A DNA stretch of 62,364 bases from DASQHM01 sp035632095 (GTDB lineage: Bacteria; Pseudomonadota; Alphaproteobacteria; Ferrovibrionales; Ferrovibrionaceae): contig DASQHM010000252.1 in assembly GCA_035632095.1 (NCBI GenBank), positions 1-62,364 on the forward strand, given 5' to 3'. The notes beneath the pieces are model-generated. The model did not search any database. It was not told the DNA's origin and worked only from the letters and a program-made list of their open reading frames with translations. This document shows, in pieces, positions 8,666 to 17,773 of the stretch (position 1 is its first letter; each line of letters begins with the position of its first letter). The translations under genes were made by a program, and so were the position numbers.

Positions 8666-8808
8666 GGCGCGACTCTAGCCTGCCAGCGCTACGGCATCCA
8701 ACCGCCGAGCCCGAGCCACGGAACGGCGACCGCGAGCGATCCAGCCGCCATCGGCATGCCGCGCAATCCTCTTGCGAAATCGCCGGCAACTCGGTCACTC
8801 TCGGCGCA

Positions 8809-10155
8809 ATGATGGACTGGCGGCAGCTCCTCTCCTCCCAGCGCTTCGGTCACGGCGAGACGGATGCGCGCGGCACTGCGCGCACCGCCTTCCAGAAAGA
8901 CTGGGACCGGGTGGTGTTCTCCTCGGCCTTCCGCCGTTTGCAGGACAAGACCCAGGTCCATTCCCTGCCCGAAAGCGACTATGTGCGCACGCGGCTCACC
9001 CACTCGCTCGAAGTCTCGTCCGTCGGGCGATCGCTCGGAGCCGCGGTCGGACACACCGTCATGCAACGGCACAACAGCCTCTCGGCCTACGCGCACGCGG
9101 CCGATTTCGGCCATATCGTCGCCGCCGCGAGTTTGGCGCACGACATCGGCAATCCGCCGTTCGGCCATTTCGGCGAAGACACGATCCGGTTCTGGTTCAA
9201 GGATCGCGACGGCGGCGCGGCGCTGGTTGAGCGTCTCGCCCCGGCGGAGCGCGCCGACCTACAGGGATTTGAAGGAAACGCGCAAGGGTTTCGCATCCTC
9301 ACGCGGCTGCAGAATTGGCAGGACCGGGGCGGATTGCGGCTGACCGCCGCAACGCTCGCGACCTTCACCAAATATCCGCGCGATTCCGCCGTACCGGCGG
9401 AACTCGCGCGCGATGACTGCGCTTCGGCGAAGTTCGGTGTTTTCCAAGCGGAGAAGGCGTTGTTCGAGGACGTCGCGCGCGCCGTCGGATTGCTCAAACG
9501 CGAGGGCGGACCCGGCATGCGCTGGTGCCGCCATCCCCTCGCCTTCCTGGTCGAGGCCGCCGACGACATTTGCTACCAGGTCGTCGATCTGGAAGACGGT
9601 TTCAAACTCGGCCGCATCAGCTTTGCAGAAGCCGAGGAATTGCTGCTCACCTTGATCGGCGCCGAGCCCGCGCGCTACCGCGATATCGACGACGAACCCC
9701 GCCGTATCGGATATTTGCGCGCCAAGGCCATCGGCCGGCTGATCGAAGCTTGCGTCGCCGTGTTCCTCGATCACGAAGCGGACATATTGCGCGGCACGAT
9801 GATGCGCGACCTGCTTTCGCACACGGCCCAGCACGCGACCATCGTCCGAATTTTCGCCTTGGTGAACGAGCGCGTGTTCATGACCCGCGAACGGGCGCAA
9901 ACCGAAATCGGCGGCGGCGAAGTGCTCGTAGCGCTGCTCGATGCCTTCACCGGCGCGATCGGCGAGCAGATCGCACTGGGCAGCGGCGGCAAGCTTTCGC
10001 CGCGCGGCGCGGCGCTGTTGCGTTTGCTGCCGGCTTCAGTGCGGCTCGACGATCCTTACGCGCGCCTCCTGCAGGTCACCGACTTCGTATCGGGCATGAC
10101 CGACAGCTACGCCGTCAGCCAATTCCGCCGCCTCAAGGGTCTGTTGGCGCCGTAG
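8809..10155 (+). CDS. dgt: dGTPase (deoxyguanosinetriphosphate triphosphohydrolase-like)
   Basis: 448 residues (ATG at 8809; a second ATG follows directly). HD-domain phosphohydrolase: RLTHSLEV supplies the first metal-binding His (65), and LAHDIGNPPFGHFGE the HD pair (His111/Asp112). FSSAFRRLQDKTQV is diagnostic of dGTPases. Expected to hydrolyse dGTP or other dNTPs to nucleoside and triphosphate in the cytoplasm. Length and architecture suit the type widely found in Proteobacteria. Divergent from the MFS gene over a 143 bp gap. Confidence 0.93.
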   Translation: MMDWRQLLSSQRFGHGETDARGTARTAFQKDWDRVVFSSAFRRLQDKTQVHSLPESDYVRTRLTHSLEVSSVGRSLGAAVGHTVMQRHNSLSAYAHAADFGHIVAAASLAHDIGNPPFGHFGEDTIRFWFKDRDGGAALVERLAPAERADLQGFEGNAQGFRILTRLQNWQDRGGLRLTAATLATFTKYPRDSAVPAELARDDCASAKFGVFQAEKALFEDVARAVGLLKREGGPGMRWCRHPLAFLVEAADDICYQVVDLEDGFKLGRISFAEAEELLLTLIGAEPARYRDIDDEPRRIGYLRAKAIGRLIEACVAVFLDHEADILRGTMMRDLLSHTAQHATIVRIFALVNERVFMTRERAQTEIGGGEVLVALLDAFTGAIGEQIALGSGGKLSPRGAALLRLLPASVRLDDPYARLLQVTDFVSGMTDSYAVSQFRRLKGLLAP

Positions 10156-10175
10156 AGCTTGCCGGATTCCTTGTT

Positions 10176-12305
10176 TTAGACCGCTTCGCGCAAGTGAAAT
10201 CCGAGCAAGGCGCGCAGCTTGGCCGGCGCGACGGGTTTTTGCAGCACGGCATAGTCTTCGGACGGACCGCCGAACAAATCGTCGATGCCGGTTTCGCCGG
10301 TCACCAAAATCGCGGGAATTGGGCGCCCGATCTCGGCGCGCACGGCGGCGATGGCTTCGCAGCCGGTCTCGTCCTTTAGCCGGTAGTCGGCGACGATGGC
10401 ATCGGGCGCGCCGAAGCTCGGCAGGCAGATGACCGCCTCGGCCGTCGATGCGGCGATCTGAACCCGGCAGCCCCAACCCTCGAGCAACACGCGCATGCTT
10501 TCGAGCACGACCCGGTCATCGTCGACGATCAGGATGGCGCGCCGGCTCAGCGTATAGCCGCCCGACGAGGCGAGTTGCGGCTTTGCCGGCAGCGAGGATT
10601 CCGCCGCTTCGGCGAGGCAGATGCGGAACAGCGAACCCGAGCCGAGTTTCGACCGGGTCGAAAGGCGGTGACCGAGCAATCTTGCCAACCGATCGACGAT
10701 GGCAAGGCCGAGGCCGGCGCCGGGCGCGCTGCCGGCCGGCAGATTGTCGAGCCGGTTGAACTCCTGGAAAATCGACTTCAGCTTGTTGGGCGGTATGCCG
10801 ACGCCGGTATCCCAGACCTCGATGGCGATTGCGCCATTCCGCCGCCGGCACGCCAGCAGGACGCCGCCTTTGGTCGTATAGCGGATGGCGTTGCTCACAA
10901 GATTGCGCAACATCGATTCGAGCAGCGCTGCGTCGCTGTTGCCGAAGAGGTCGCGTGCGATCACCCGCAGCATAATGCCCCGCTCGGCCGCTTGCGGCCG
11001 GTATTCGGCCGCGAGCCGCAACAGCAGCGGCCTCAACGCCACGCTGCCGAACTCCGGCTCGATCGCATCGGCGTCGAGCTTCGAGATGTCGAGCAGCGCA
11101 TTGAGCAGCGACCCGAGCGCATCCAGCGTCGAGCGGATATTGCCGATCAGCCGCCGCGTTTCGGCCCCGCGCAAGCGCTCGTCAAGCGCCGCGACGAACA
11201 TACCGAGCGCATGCAGTGGCTGCCTGAGATCGTGGCTGGCGGCGGCGAGAAAACGCGTCTTGGCCTGGTTGGCGACTTCGGCTTCCTCTTTCGCGATCCG
11301 CATGTTCGCCTCGGCGGACTTCAGAGCCGTGATGTCGGAGACCACCACGACGATGCCGCCTTCGCGCGTTCGCCGCTCGCTGAACAGGATGCGGCGGCCG
11401 TCGCAAAAGCGGCCCTCGACCGGCGAACCCGGATTGCGATGCCGTTCGACGCATTTGGCGATGAATTCCTCCGCGCCGTAGCGTCCCGTATCGGATTCGC
11501 CGCGCTCGACGCTCAGGCGGATGATTTCCTCGAACCCGACACCCGGCACGATCCGGTCGCCGACCTTTGAAAAGATCTGCCGGACGCGGTCGTTGCACAT
11601 CACCAGCCGGTCCTCGGCATCGTAAAGCGCAAACCCCTCCGACAACTCGGCCAGCGCGTCCTGCAATTGCGCCCGCGCCGTAGCATGTGTCGCCTCCCCC
11701 TCCCGCAAACGCGTCTCGCGCCGCATCAGCTCGGTGATGTCCGTCCGCACCACGATCCCGCCGCCGCTCGGCAGCTTGCGTACGTTCACTTGCAGCCAGG
11801 TTCCGTCGGTCAAGGGCTGCACGAACGACGCCTGTTCGGCGTGGAACTGGTCCAAGCGCGTGCTTATCCATTTCTCCTCGTCGCCGCGCCGCACGTCGGC
11901 ATAGATGCCGCGCGCGACGCTGGTCCGGAGCATCTCCTCCACCCGTACGCCCGGCACCGCCACATCGGCCGCGGCCGCGCTCGAGTTGTATCGCGAGTTG
12001 CGCACGATCACGCGGTCATCGGCGTCGAACACCAGCACGGCGGCTTCCGGAATCGCCTCGACCGCGGCAATCAGCAGGTCGCGGGCGGGTGGTTTCAAAG
12101 CGACCATTCGCGACATGATCGCGACCGCGATGGCGGCGCCCGCGAGACCCGAAACGGCAGCCAACAGCAAGGCAAGCATGTCGCCATCGTCGAGGGCCGG
12201 CAGCGGCGCCTCGGCCGCGACCAGCCAAACCGCGAAGACGGCGGCGCCGGACACAGCCAGCACAATTGATCCGCGGCGAAGCGGCGTTCTAATCGCCTGA
12301 CGCAT
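10176..12305 (-). CDS. PAS-containing hybrid sensor histidine kinase/response regulator
   Basis: 709 residues. Two membrane helices near 13-32 and 43-64 with almost no periplasmic loop, then two PAS regions (about 78-190 and 213-327), a HisKA dimerisation domain with SHDLRQPLH (phospho-acceptor His358), an HATPase domain (N-box LVSNAIRYT about 469-477, DTGVGIP 499-505, GAGLGLAIV), and a C-terminal receiver with IVDDD (593-597), phospho-acceptor Asp640 and Lys690. The HDLRQPLHALGMF type is that of NahK/ErcS-like kinases. No partner regulator is adjacent, so output must pass through an unlinked phosphotransfer protein or the fused receiver may tune the kinase. The small loop suggests cytoplasmic or membrane-linked sensing. 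Confidence 0.92.
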   Translation of the reverse strand: MRQAIRTPLRRGSIVLAVSGAAVFAVWLVAAEAPLPALDDGDMLALLLAAVSGLAGAAIAVAIMSRMVALKPPARDLLIAAVEAIPEAAVLVFDADDRVIVRNSRYNSSAAAADVAVPGVRVEEMLRTSVARGIYADVRRGDEEKWISTRLDQFHAEQASFVQPLTDGTWLQVNVRKLPSGGGIVVRTDITELMRRETRLREGEATHATARAQLQDALAELSEGFALYDAEDRLVMCNDRVRQIFSKVGDRIVPGVGFEEIIRLSVERGESDTGRYGAEEFIAKCVERHRNPGSPVEGRFCDGRRILFSERRTREGGIVVVVSDITALKSAEANMRIAKEEAEVANQAKTRFLAAASHDLRQPLHALGMFVAALDERLRGAETRRLIGNIRSTLDALGSLLNALLDISKLDADAIEPEFGSVALRPLLLRLAAEYRPQAAERGIMLRVIARDLFGNSDAALLESMLRNLVSNAIRYTTKGGVLLACRRRNGAIAIEVWDTGVGIPPNKLKSIFQEFNRLDNLPAGSAPGAGLGLAIVDRLARLLGHRLSTRSKLGSGSLFRICLAEAAESSLPAKPQLASSGGYTLSRRAILIVDDDRVVLESMRVLLEGWGCRVQIAASTAEAVICLPSFGAPDAIVADYRLKDETGCEAIAAVRAEIGRPIPAILVTGETGIDDLFGGPSEDYAVLQKPVAPAKLRALLGFHLREAV

Positions 12306-12392
12306 ATAGAATGGCCCTCGGCGACGGGAAAGGCGTGCAACCGCCCACGCGCAACGATAGCCCGATCCCTGAGTGTTCGCCTTTACTTTTTG

Positions 12393-12463
12393 GCGGCTAA
12401 ATCAATTGATCGATAGAAAATTGTTACCGAAGGAATCAATTCTATTTCCGATTGATTTGCCGC
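12393..12463. repeat. Inverted repeat in divergent promoter region
   Basis: GCGGCTAAATCAAT (12393-12406) is mirrored by ATTGATTTGCCGC (12451-12463), matching at all but one inserted base across arms of 13-14 bp, with about 44 bp between. ATCAATTGAT (12401-12410) is a further short palindrome inside the left arm. It may be a paired operator or a large hairpin. Confidence 0.5.
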
Positions 12464-12588
12464 TCATTCATGACAGCGTCCGTTTCTTCCCGCGACGAAA
12501 TCGCAGCCGCTGAGTCTCGCCTTACCTGCAGTTGAAGCGCTTCAAAACAATACGGGCATTCTCGCGATCCATCGGCTTGCATACCATG

Positions 12589-12603
12589 GCTCGCGAAGCG
12601 AGC
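12589..12603 (+). promoter_or_regulatory. Hairpin next to the MORN gene start
   Basis: GCTCGC-GAA-GCGAGC is a perfect six-pair stem with a three-base loop ending 11 bases before the ATG at 12615. The bases just after it (GGAGCG) form the likely ribosome binding site. It could limit ribosome access or stabilise the message. Confidence 0.4.
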
Positions 12604-12614
12604 GGAGCGTGACG

Positions 12615-14045
12615 ATGCGAATATGCAGCGCGGCGTTGGCAGTGACGGCCGCGACATTGGGTGGGCTTACGCCGGCGCTGGCCGAAGGAGCCTGGCTGAG
12701 CGATCCGAAGGCGAACTGTGCGGTGTGGAGCGAGTCTCCGAAGCCGAACGCCACCATCGAATGGTCGGGCGGCTGCGCCAACGGCCACGCCAACGGCCAA
12801 GGCACGCTCGTCTGGCTCAAGGACGGCAAGCGGACCGGCGACACGGCCACCGGCACCTGGAAGGACGGAAAGTTGAACGGCCATGGCGTAAGGACATTTT
12901 TCGACGGCTCGCGGAACGAAGGCGAGTACCGGGACGGCAAATTGAACGGTCACGGCATCGTCAAGAATCCGAGCGGCGACGTTCGCGAATACGAAGGCAA
13001 CTTCAAGGACGGCGCCCTGAACGGCAACGGAACCGTCCGCTTCGCCGACGGAAGGGTTCTGACCGCCCACTACAAGAACAACCAGTTCGACGGCGAGCTG
13101 CGGATCAAGGCGCCAAACGGCACGATCGTCAAGGAGGCGGAATACAAGAACGGCAAGATGAACGGCCGCGTGCTTGAACGATATCCGGATGGCAAGGTCG
13201 CCGAAGCCCACTACAAGAACGACAAGCTGGACGGCCACCTCCGCGTCACCTTCCCAGACGGCCATGTGAACGAGGCCGACTACAAGGACGGCAAGGAGAT
13301 CAAATCGGCCACGCATGCGGCAGGAACCGGGCAGGCCGGCGAGGGTTGGTATCGCGACAAGTTCTCGAACTGCGAATTGTGGGTGCCCAAGCCGGGACCG
13401 AACGACTACTTCTTCTGGAAAGGCCAATGCGTGAACGGCCGCGCCGAGGGCGAGGGCAATTTCGCCTGGTTCAAGGACGGCAAGATGGCCGGCCTGCCGA
13501 TCTTGCAGTCGCGCAAGAACGGCAAGCTGCTGAACGGGCACGCCGTCGAGAAGGATGCGGACGGCGACATCATCGAGGGAAACTTCAAGAACGGTCAGAT
13601 GTACGGCCACGGCATCGTCAGATTTCCGAACGCCGGGGCCACCGGCGTCACCGAGATGGAGGGCGAGTACAAGAACAGCAACCTGAACGGTCACGGCATC
13701 GTCAGGTTTGCCGACGGAAAAATCATGGAAGGCGAAATGAGGGACGGCAAACTGAACGGACCCGGCGCCATCAAATTCGGGAACGGCCGGATCGTCGAGG
13801 GTATCTTCGTCAACAACAAGATGGGCAACCACGTGCGCTGGACCTTTCCGGACGGCATCGTCGCCGAAGGGGACAGCCAGGGCGCGCTTCTGCACGGCCA
13901 CGTCACCATCCGCTACCCCGACGGCGCCGTGAGCGAGGGCGAGTTCGTCAACGGCAAGCGGAACGGCCATTTCCGCGTGACCTATCCGGACGGACGGGTG
14001 GCGGACGAGGAATACCAGGACGACAAGCTGATGGGCCGGAGGTGA
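12615..14045 (+). CDS. Secreted MORN-repeat protein, long paralogue
   Basis: 476 residues from ATG 12615 (a GTG two codons earlier is possible). A signal peptide of about 23 residues ends at PALAEG. The mature protein is almost all MORN-type units of the form GkxnGhGxxxxxdGxxxEGxxxdGk, roughly 15 of them. Two copies of a cysteine-bearing module (WxxDxxxNCxxWxxxPxxNxxxxWxGxCxNG) start at about residues 27 and 245, splitting the protein into two halves. Family knowledge: MORN repeats often bind lipid or act as membrane scaffolds; a periplasmic or cell-surface location is inferred from the signal. Stop overlaps the next gene (GTGA). Confidence 0.88.
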   Translation: MRICSAALAVTAATLGGLTPALAEGAWLSDPKANCAVWSESPKPNATIEWSGGCANGHANGQGTLVWLKDGKRTGDTATGTWKDGKLNGHGVRTFFDGSRNEGEYRDGKLNGHGIVKNPSGDVREYEGNFKDGALNGNGTVRFADGRVLTAHYKNNQFDGELRIKAPNGTIVKEAEYKNGKMNGRVLERYPDGKVAEAHYKNDKLDGHLRVTFPDGHVNEADYKDGKEIKSATHAAGTGQAGEGWYRDKFSNCELWVPKPGPNDYFFWKGQCVNGRAEGEGNFAWFKDGKMAGLPILQSRKNGKLLNGHAVEKDADGDIIEGNFKNGQMYGHGIVRFPNAGATGVTEMEGEYKNSNLNGHGIVRFADGKIMEGEMRDGKLNGPGAIKFGNGRIVEGIFVNNKMGNHVRWTFPDGIVAEGDSQGALLHGHVTIRYPDGAVSEGEFVNGKRNGHFRVTYPDGRVADEEYQDDKLMGRR

Positions 14046-14668
14046 CGACCGTGACCCGGGACAATCTCCTCGCCGCTTTGGCGGTGCTCGCGGCGCTGAC
14101 GTGGGGGCGTCCGGCCGAGGCGGGCGCCTGGCTGCGCGATGCGAAGACGAATTGCGAGGTCTGGGTCGCCAATCCGGACCAGAATGCCGCCATCTCTTGG
14201 ACCGGACCTTGCGTCAACGGCCGCGCCGAAGGCATGGGCACGCTCATCTGGTTTAACGGTCAAACGCAAACCGGCCGGGTCGATACCGGCGAGCGCAAAG
14301 GCGGCATCCTCAATGGCCACGGCTTTTCGCGGTATCCCGACGGCTACACCGAGGAAGGCGACTATCTCGCCGGCGTGCTGAACGGCCACGGGGTGAAGCG
14401 TTTCGCCGACGGCACGATCGAGGAGGGCGACTTCCGCGACGGCAAGCACAACGGCCACGGCATCTTGCATCTCAAAAGCGGCGCGGTCATGGAGGGCGAA
14501 TTCAAGGACGACAAGGAGAACGGCCATTTCGTCAGCCGCTTCCCCAACGGCAACGTCGCCGAAGGAACCTACAAGAACGGGAAGCTTGACGGCCATTTGC
14601 ATGCGACCTACGCGGACGGCACCACCGCCGACGCCGAATACCGGGACGGCGTGCGCATCAGCCCGTAG
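14042..14668 (+). CDS. Secreted MORN-repeat protein, short paralogue
   Basis: 208 residues from the GTG at 14042 that overlaps the upstream stop; a second GTG at 14051 is an alternative start. Signal peptide LLAALAVLAALTWGRPAEAG, then the same cysteine module seen twice in the upstream protein (WLRDAKTNCEVWVANP, WTGPCVNGRAEGMGTLIW) and about six MORN units. It equals roughly half of the long paralogue, so the pair probably arose by duplication. Translational coupling suggests similar amounts of both are made and that they may work together. Confidence 0.87.
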   Translation: MTTVTRDNLLAALAVLAALTWGRPAEAGAWLRDAKTNCEVWVANPDQNAAISWTGPCVNGRAEGMGTLIWFNGQTQTGRVDTGERKGGILNGHGFSRYPDGYTEEGDYLAGVLNGHGVKRFADGTIEEGDFRDGKHNGHGILHLKSGAVMEGEFKDDKENGHFVSRFPNGNVAEGTYKNGKLDGHLHATYADGTTADAEYRDGVRISP

Positions 14669-14731
14669 TCAGGTGCGGCGGCGGCGCGCTACTGTGACCT
14701 TCAGCGGCGGCGAACGGCGAGGGGGCGCTCC

Positions 14732-15331
14732 ATGGCCAAGCACATCGACTACTACTTCACCCTGATTTCACCTTGGACCTATCTCGGCTCGGAGCGTTTC
14801 GTCGCCATCGCCAAGCGCCACGGCGCAGCCATCCAAGTCAAACCCGTGGACTATGGCCGCATCTTTCCGGTGTCAGGCGGATTGCCGCTGGCCAAGCGCG
14901 CACAGCAGCGTCAGGACTATCGCTTGTTCGAGTTGAAGCGCTGGCGAGAATATCTCGGCGTAAAACTCAACCTTCATCCGAAATACTTTCCGGCCGCCGA
15001 AGGACTGGCCGCGCGCATGGTGGTCGCCGCGCGCCGGCAAAGCGGCGATGCGCTCGGCTTGGCGCATAGCGTGCTCAAGGCCGTGTGGGCGGAAGAGCGG
15101 AACATCGCCGATCCGGCAACGCTGCGCGAGATTGCCGATCGTTGCGGCTTCGATGGCAAGGCATTGCTTGCCGCGGCGGATGAACCGGCGGTCGCCGCGG
15201 AATATACGGCTGACACGGATGCGGCCATTGCCCGCGGCGTATTCGGCGCGCCGACCTACATCTATAACAACGAGCCGTTCTGGGGTCAGGACAGGCTGGA
15301 ATTTCTCGACCGCGCGCTCGGCCGCGGCTGA
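14732..15331 (+). CDS. 2-hydroxychromene-2-carboxylate isomerase family protein
   Basis: 199 residues, thioredoxin-fold DsbA/GST-kappa family. Starts YYFTLISPWTYLGSERF: the SPW motif replaces the CxxC of DsbA, and the Ser (13) is the glutathione-activating residue in the HCCA isomerase group. GVFGAPTYIYNNEPFWGQDRLEFL near the C-terminus has the conserved cis-Pro and closing helix. HCCA isomerases act in naphthalene-type degradation with glutathione, but many family members lie in other pathways. Preceded by GAGGGGGCG. Followed 44 bp later by an esterase and then an amidase on the same strand, probably one operon. Confidence 0.88.
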   Translation: MAKHIDYYFTLISPWTYLGSERFVAIAKRHGAAIQVKPVDYGRIFPVSGGLPLAKRAQQRQDYRLFELKRWREYLGVKLNLHPKYFPAAEGLAARMVVAARRQSGDALGLAHSVLKAVWAEERNIADPATLREIADRCGFDGKALLAAADEPAVAAEYTADTDAAIARGVFGAPTYIYNNEPFWGQDRLEFLDRALGRG

Positions 15332-15375
15332 ATCTGTTACGCTCGCGTGCTCGATTATCAAGGGGAAACGTTCAC

Positions 15376-16323
15376 ATGCCACTCGATCCGCAATCCCAGT
15401 GGGTGCTGGACTTGGTCAAGCAATCCGGCCGGCCGAGTTTGGACAGCTTGTCGCCGCCGCAGGCCCGCGCACAATTCGATGAAACCATCATCGCGCTCGA
15501 CGCGAAGCCCGCGCCCATGGCCGCGGTCGAAGACAAAGCCGCACCCGGTCCGCATGGGCCGATCCCGATCCGCGTCTATACGCCGCAAGGCCTCGGCGCA
15601 GGCGCCGCGCCGCTGCTGGTCTATGTTCACGGCGGCGGCTGGGTGATCGGCGGCCTGAAAAGCTACGACGCGCTCTGCCGGGCGCTTGCGGCCAAATCAG
15701 GCTGCAAGGTCGCCTCGGTCGACTATCGTCTGGCGCCCGAGCACAAATTTCCGGCGGCGGTCGACGATGCTTGGGCGGCGTTGCAGTGGATTGCCGCCAA
15801 TGCCGCCCCGCTCGGCGTTGACCCGCAACGAATCGCGCTCGGCGGCGATTCCGCCGGCGGCAACCTCACCGCCGTGCTGAGCCACTTGGCGCGCGAGGCG
15901 GGCGGACCGAAGCTCGCGTTCCAGCTCTTGATCTATCCCTCGACCGACATGCGGGGCGGCACCGAATCCCACCGCGCGCTCTCCGACGGCTACCTGCTCA
16001 CGACGCCGTTGATCCAGTGGTTCGTGAGCCACTACCTGCGGAGCGACGCCGATGCCGCGGATCCGCGCGCCTCGCCCGGCTTGACGCGCAATCTGGAAAA
16101 CCTGCCGCCGGCGCTGGTCATCACCGCCGGCTTCGATCCCTTGCGCGACGAGGGCATCGATTACGCCAAACGCCTCATGGCGGCCGGCGTGCGCACCACG
16201 CTCAGCCACTATCCGGGCATGCTGCACGGCTTCCTCAACATGTCCGGCGCCCTGGACGAAGCCAAGCGCGCGGTCAACGAAGCCGCGTCGGCGTTGGCGG
16301 CCGCGCTTTCCAAGCCGGCCTGA
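15376..16323 (+). CDS. Alpha/beta hydrolase, hormone-sensitive lipase family
   Basis: 315 residues. HGGGW at 85-89 forms the oxyanion hole and GGDSAGGN holds the nucleophile Ser159; the acid is in AGFDPLRDEG (about 254) and the His in GMLHGF (about 284). This is the family IV (HSL) carboxylesterase pattern. Short-chain acyl esters are the expected substrates. Only 3 bp separate it from the amidase start, so the two are very likely cotranscribed. Confidence 0.92.
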   Translation: MPLDPQSQWVLDLVKQSGRPSLDSLSPPQARAQFDETIIALDAKPAPMAAVEDKAAPGPHGPIPIRVYTPQGLGAGAAPLLVYVHGGGWVIGGLKSYDALCRALAAKSGCKVASVDYRLAPEHKFPAAVDDAWAALQWIAANAAPLGVDPQRIALGGDSAGGNLTAVLSHLAREAGGPKLAFQLLIYPSTDMRGGTESHRALSDGYLLTTPLIQWFVSHYLRSDADAADPRASPGLTRNLENLPPALVITAGFDPLRDEGIDYAKRLMAAGVRTTLSHYPGMLHGFLNMSGALDEAKRAVNEAASALAAALSKPA

Positions 16324-16326
16324 ACC

Positions 16327-17754
16327 GTGTCCGATGCCGATCTCTGCTACCTCCCGGCGCTGGAGGCGCTGAAGCGCTTTCGCGCCCGCAAGCTATCGCC
16401 TGTAGACCTGGTCAAGGCGCTGATCGCGCGGCACGAGACCGTCGGCCGCAAGGTCAACGCCTTCGCGCACACGTTCTTCGACCGGGCGCTCGATCAGGCG
16501 CGCGAGGCCGAGGCGCGTTTCGCCAAACGCGGCGCCAAGAAGCGCGCGCTGGAGGGCATACCGGTCGTCATCAAGGATCTGCACCCGATCAAGGGCGAGA
16601 TCACGACCGGAGGCTGCAAGGCCTATGCGGACCGGCGCGACACGGTCACGGCGCCGACCGTGCAACGTCTGTTGGACGCGGGAGCGATCCTGCTGGCGCG
16701 CAGCACGTCGTCCGAACTCGGCATCGCCGCCGTGACCGATACGCCGCTGTGGGGCGCCACGCGCAATCCGTGGAACCTGGACTACACCGCCGGCGGGTCG
16801 TCCGGCGGCGCCGGCGCCGCGCTTGCCGCCGGCCTGACCACGCTCGCGGACGGGTCTGACGGCGGCGGCTCGGTGCGCATCCCCGCGGCCGTCAACGGCG
16901 TGTTCGGCTACAAGCCTCCTTACGGCCGCAATCCCATCGACCCGCCGTCGAACCTCGACACCTATCTGCACTTCGGTCCATTGGCGCGCACCGTTGCCGA
17001 CGCCCGCCTGATGCAATCGGTGATGGCCGGGTGGCATCCGAATGACATTGCCTCGCTGCGCAATCGCGTTGCGTTACCGACGGCTCCCGCCAGCATCAAA
17101 GGCTGGCGCATCGCCTTTTCCATGGACCTCGGCTACTACGACGTCGACCACGAGGTGCAAGCCAATACGCGCCATGCGGTCGACACGCTGCGCAAGCTCG
17201 GCGCGGTCGTGGAGGAGGTCGAGATCGGTTGGACTCGCGCCGTGCTCCGCGCCGGCAGCGCCCGGGCCGCGGCGCGCGCGGCAGCAAAGCGGGGCGATCT
17301 GCTGAACCAATGGCGCGACCAGATGAGCGACGGCGCTGTCGCCGTGCTCGAGCAAGGCAAGAAGCTCGGCGTCACCGACCTGATCGCCGCCGAGGAAGAA
17401 CAGGGCCGCATGTATTCAAGACTCGGCGAGATCTTCAAGCGCCACCGCCTGCTCGTTTGTCCGACCACCGCGCTACCGGCCGTGCCGGCGACCTTCAATC
17501 CGGGGCGCGATCCGCTGATCATCGCCAACAAGGTGCAGCCATCGCCGCGGCAATGGTATCTCACATACCCGTTCAACATGCTGGGACAGCTGCCGGTGGC
17601 GAGCATTCCAAGCGGCTTCGCCTCAAGCGGCGTGCCGACCGCGCTGCAGATCGTCGGCCGCACCTACGACGACGCGTCGGTGTTCCGCACCGCCTTCGCA
17701 TTCGAAAAGGCGATGCCGTTCGACTATTTCAAAGGCAAGCGGCCGAAGCTCTGA
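16327..17754 (+). CDS. Amidase signature family enzyme
   Basis: 475 residues from a GTG 3 bp after the esterase stop. The Ser-cisSer-Lys triad is complete: Lys83 (VVIKDLHPIKG), cis-Ser158 in TAGGSSGGAG and nucleophile Ser182 in GGGSVRIPA. No GatB/GatC neighbours, so it is a stand-alone amidase rather than a glutamyl-tRNA amidotransferase subunit. Possible substrates are aliphatic or aryl amides. It ends convergent with ald. Confidence 0.92.
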   Translation: MSDADLCYLPALEALKRFRARKLSPVDLVKALIARHETVGRKVNAFAHTFFDRALDQAREAEARFAKRGAKKRALEGIPVVIKDLHPIKGEITTGGCKAYADRRDTVTAPTVQRLLDAGAILLARSTSSELGIAAVTDTPLWGATRNPWNLDYTAGGSSGGAGAALAAGLTTLADGSDGGGSVRIPAAVNGVFGYKPPYGRNPIDPPSNLDTYLHFGPLARTVADARLMQSVMAGWHPNDIASLRNRVALPTAPASIKGWRIAFSMDLGYYDVDHEVQANTRHAVDTLRKLGAVVEEVEIGWTRAVLRAGSARAAARAAAKRGDLLNQWRDQMSDGAVAVLEQGKKLGVTDLIAAEEEQGRMYSRLGEIFKRHRLLVCPTTALPAVPATFNPGRDPLIIANKVQPSPRQWYLTYPFNMLGQLPVASIPSGFASSGVPTALQIVGRTYDDASVFRTAFAFEKAMPFDYFKGKRPKL

Positions 17755-17757
17755 CGC

Positions 17758-17773
17758 GCCGGCTCAAGCCGGC
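17758..17773. terminator. Possible bidirectional hairpin between amidase and ald
   Basis: GCCGGC-TCAA-GCCGGC is a perfect six-pair stem with a four-base loop at the convergent junction; it overlaps the ald stop codon. No U-tract follows in either direction, so terminator function is uncertain. Confidence 0.3.

Larger units (their letters stand above)
12306..12614. other. Non-coding divergent region before the MORN operon
   Basis: 309 bp, noticeably richer in A/T around 12380-12470 than the flanking genes. Contains the inverted repeat and the start-proximal hairpin listed separately, and presumably the promoters of the hybrid kinase and MORN operon. No protein-like frame was seen apart from a possible eight-codon open frame at 12586-12612. 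Confidence 0.55.
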
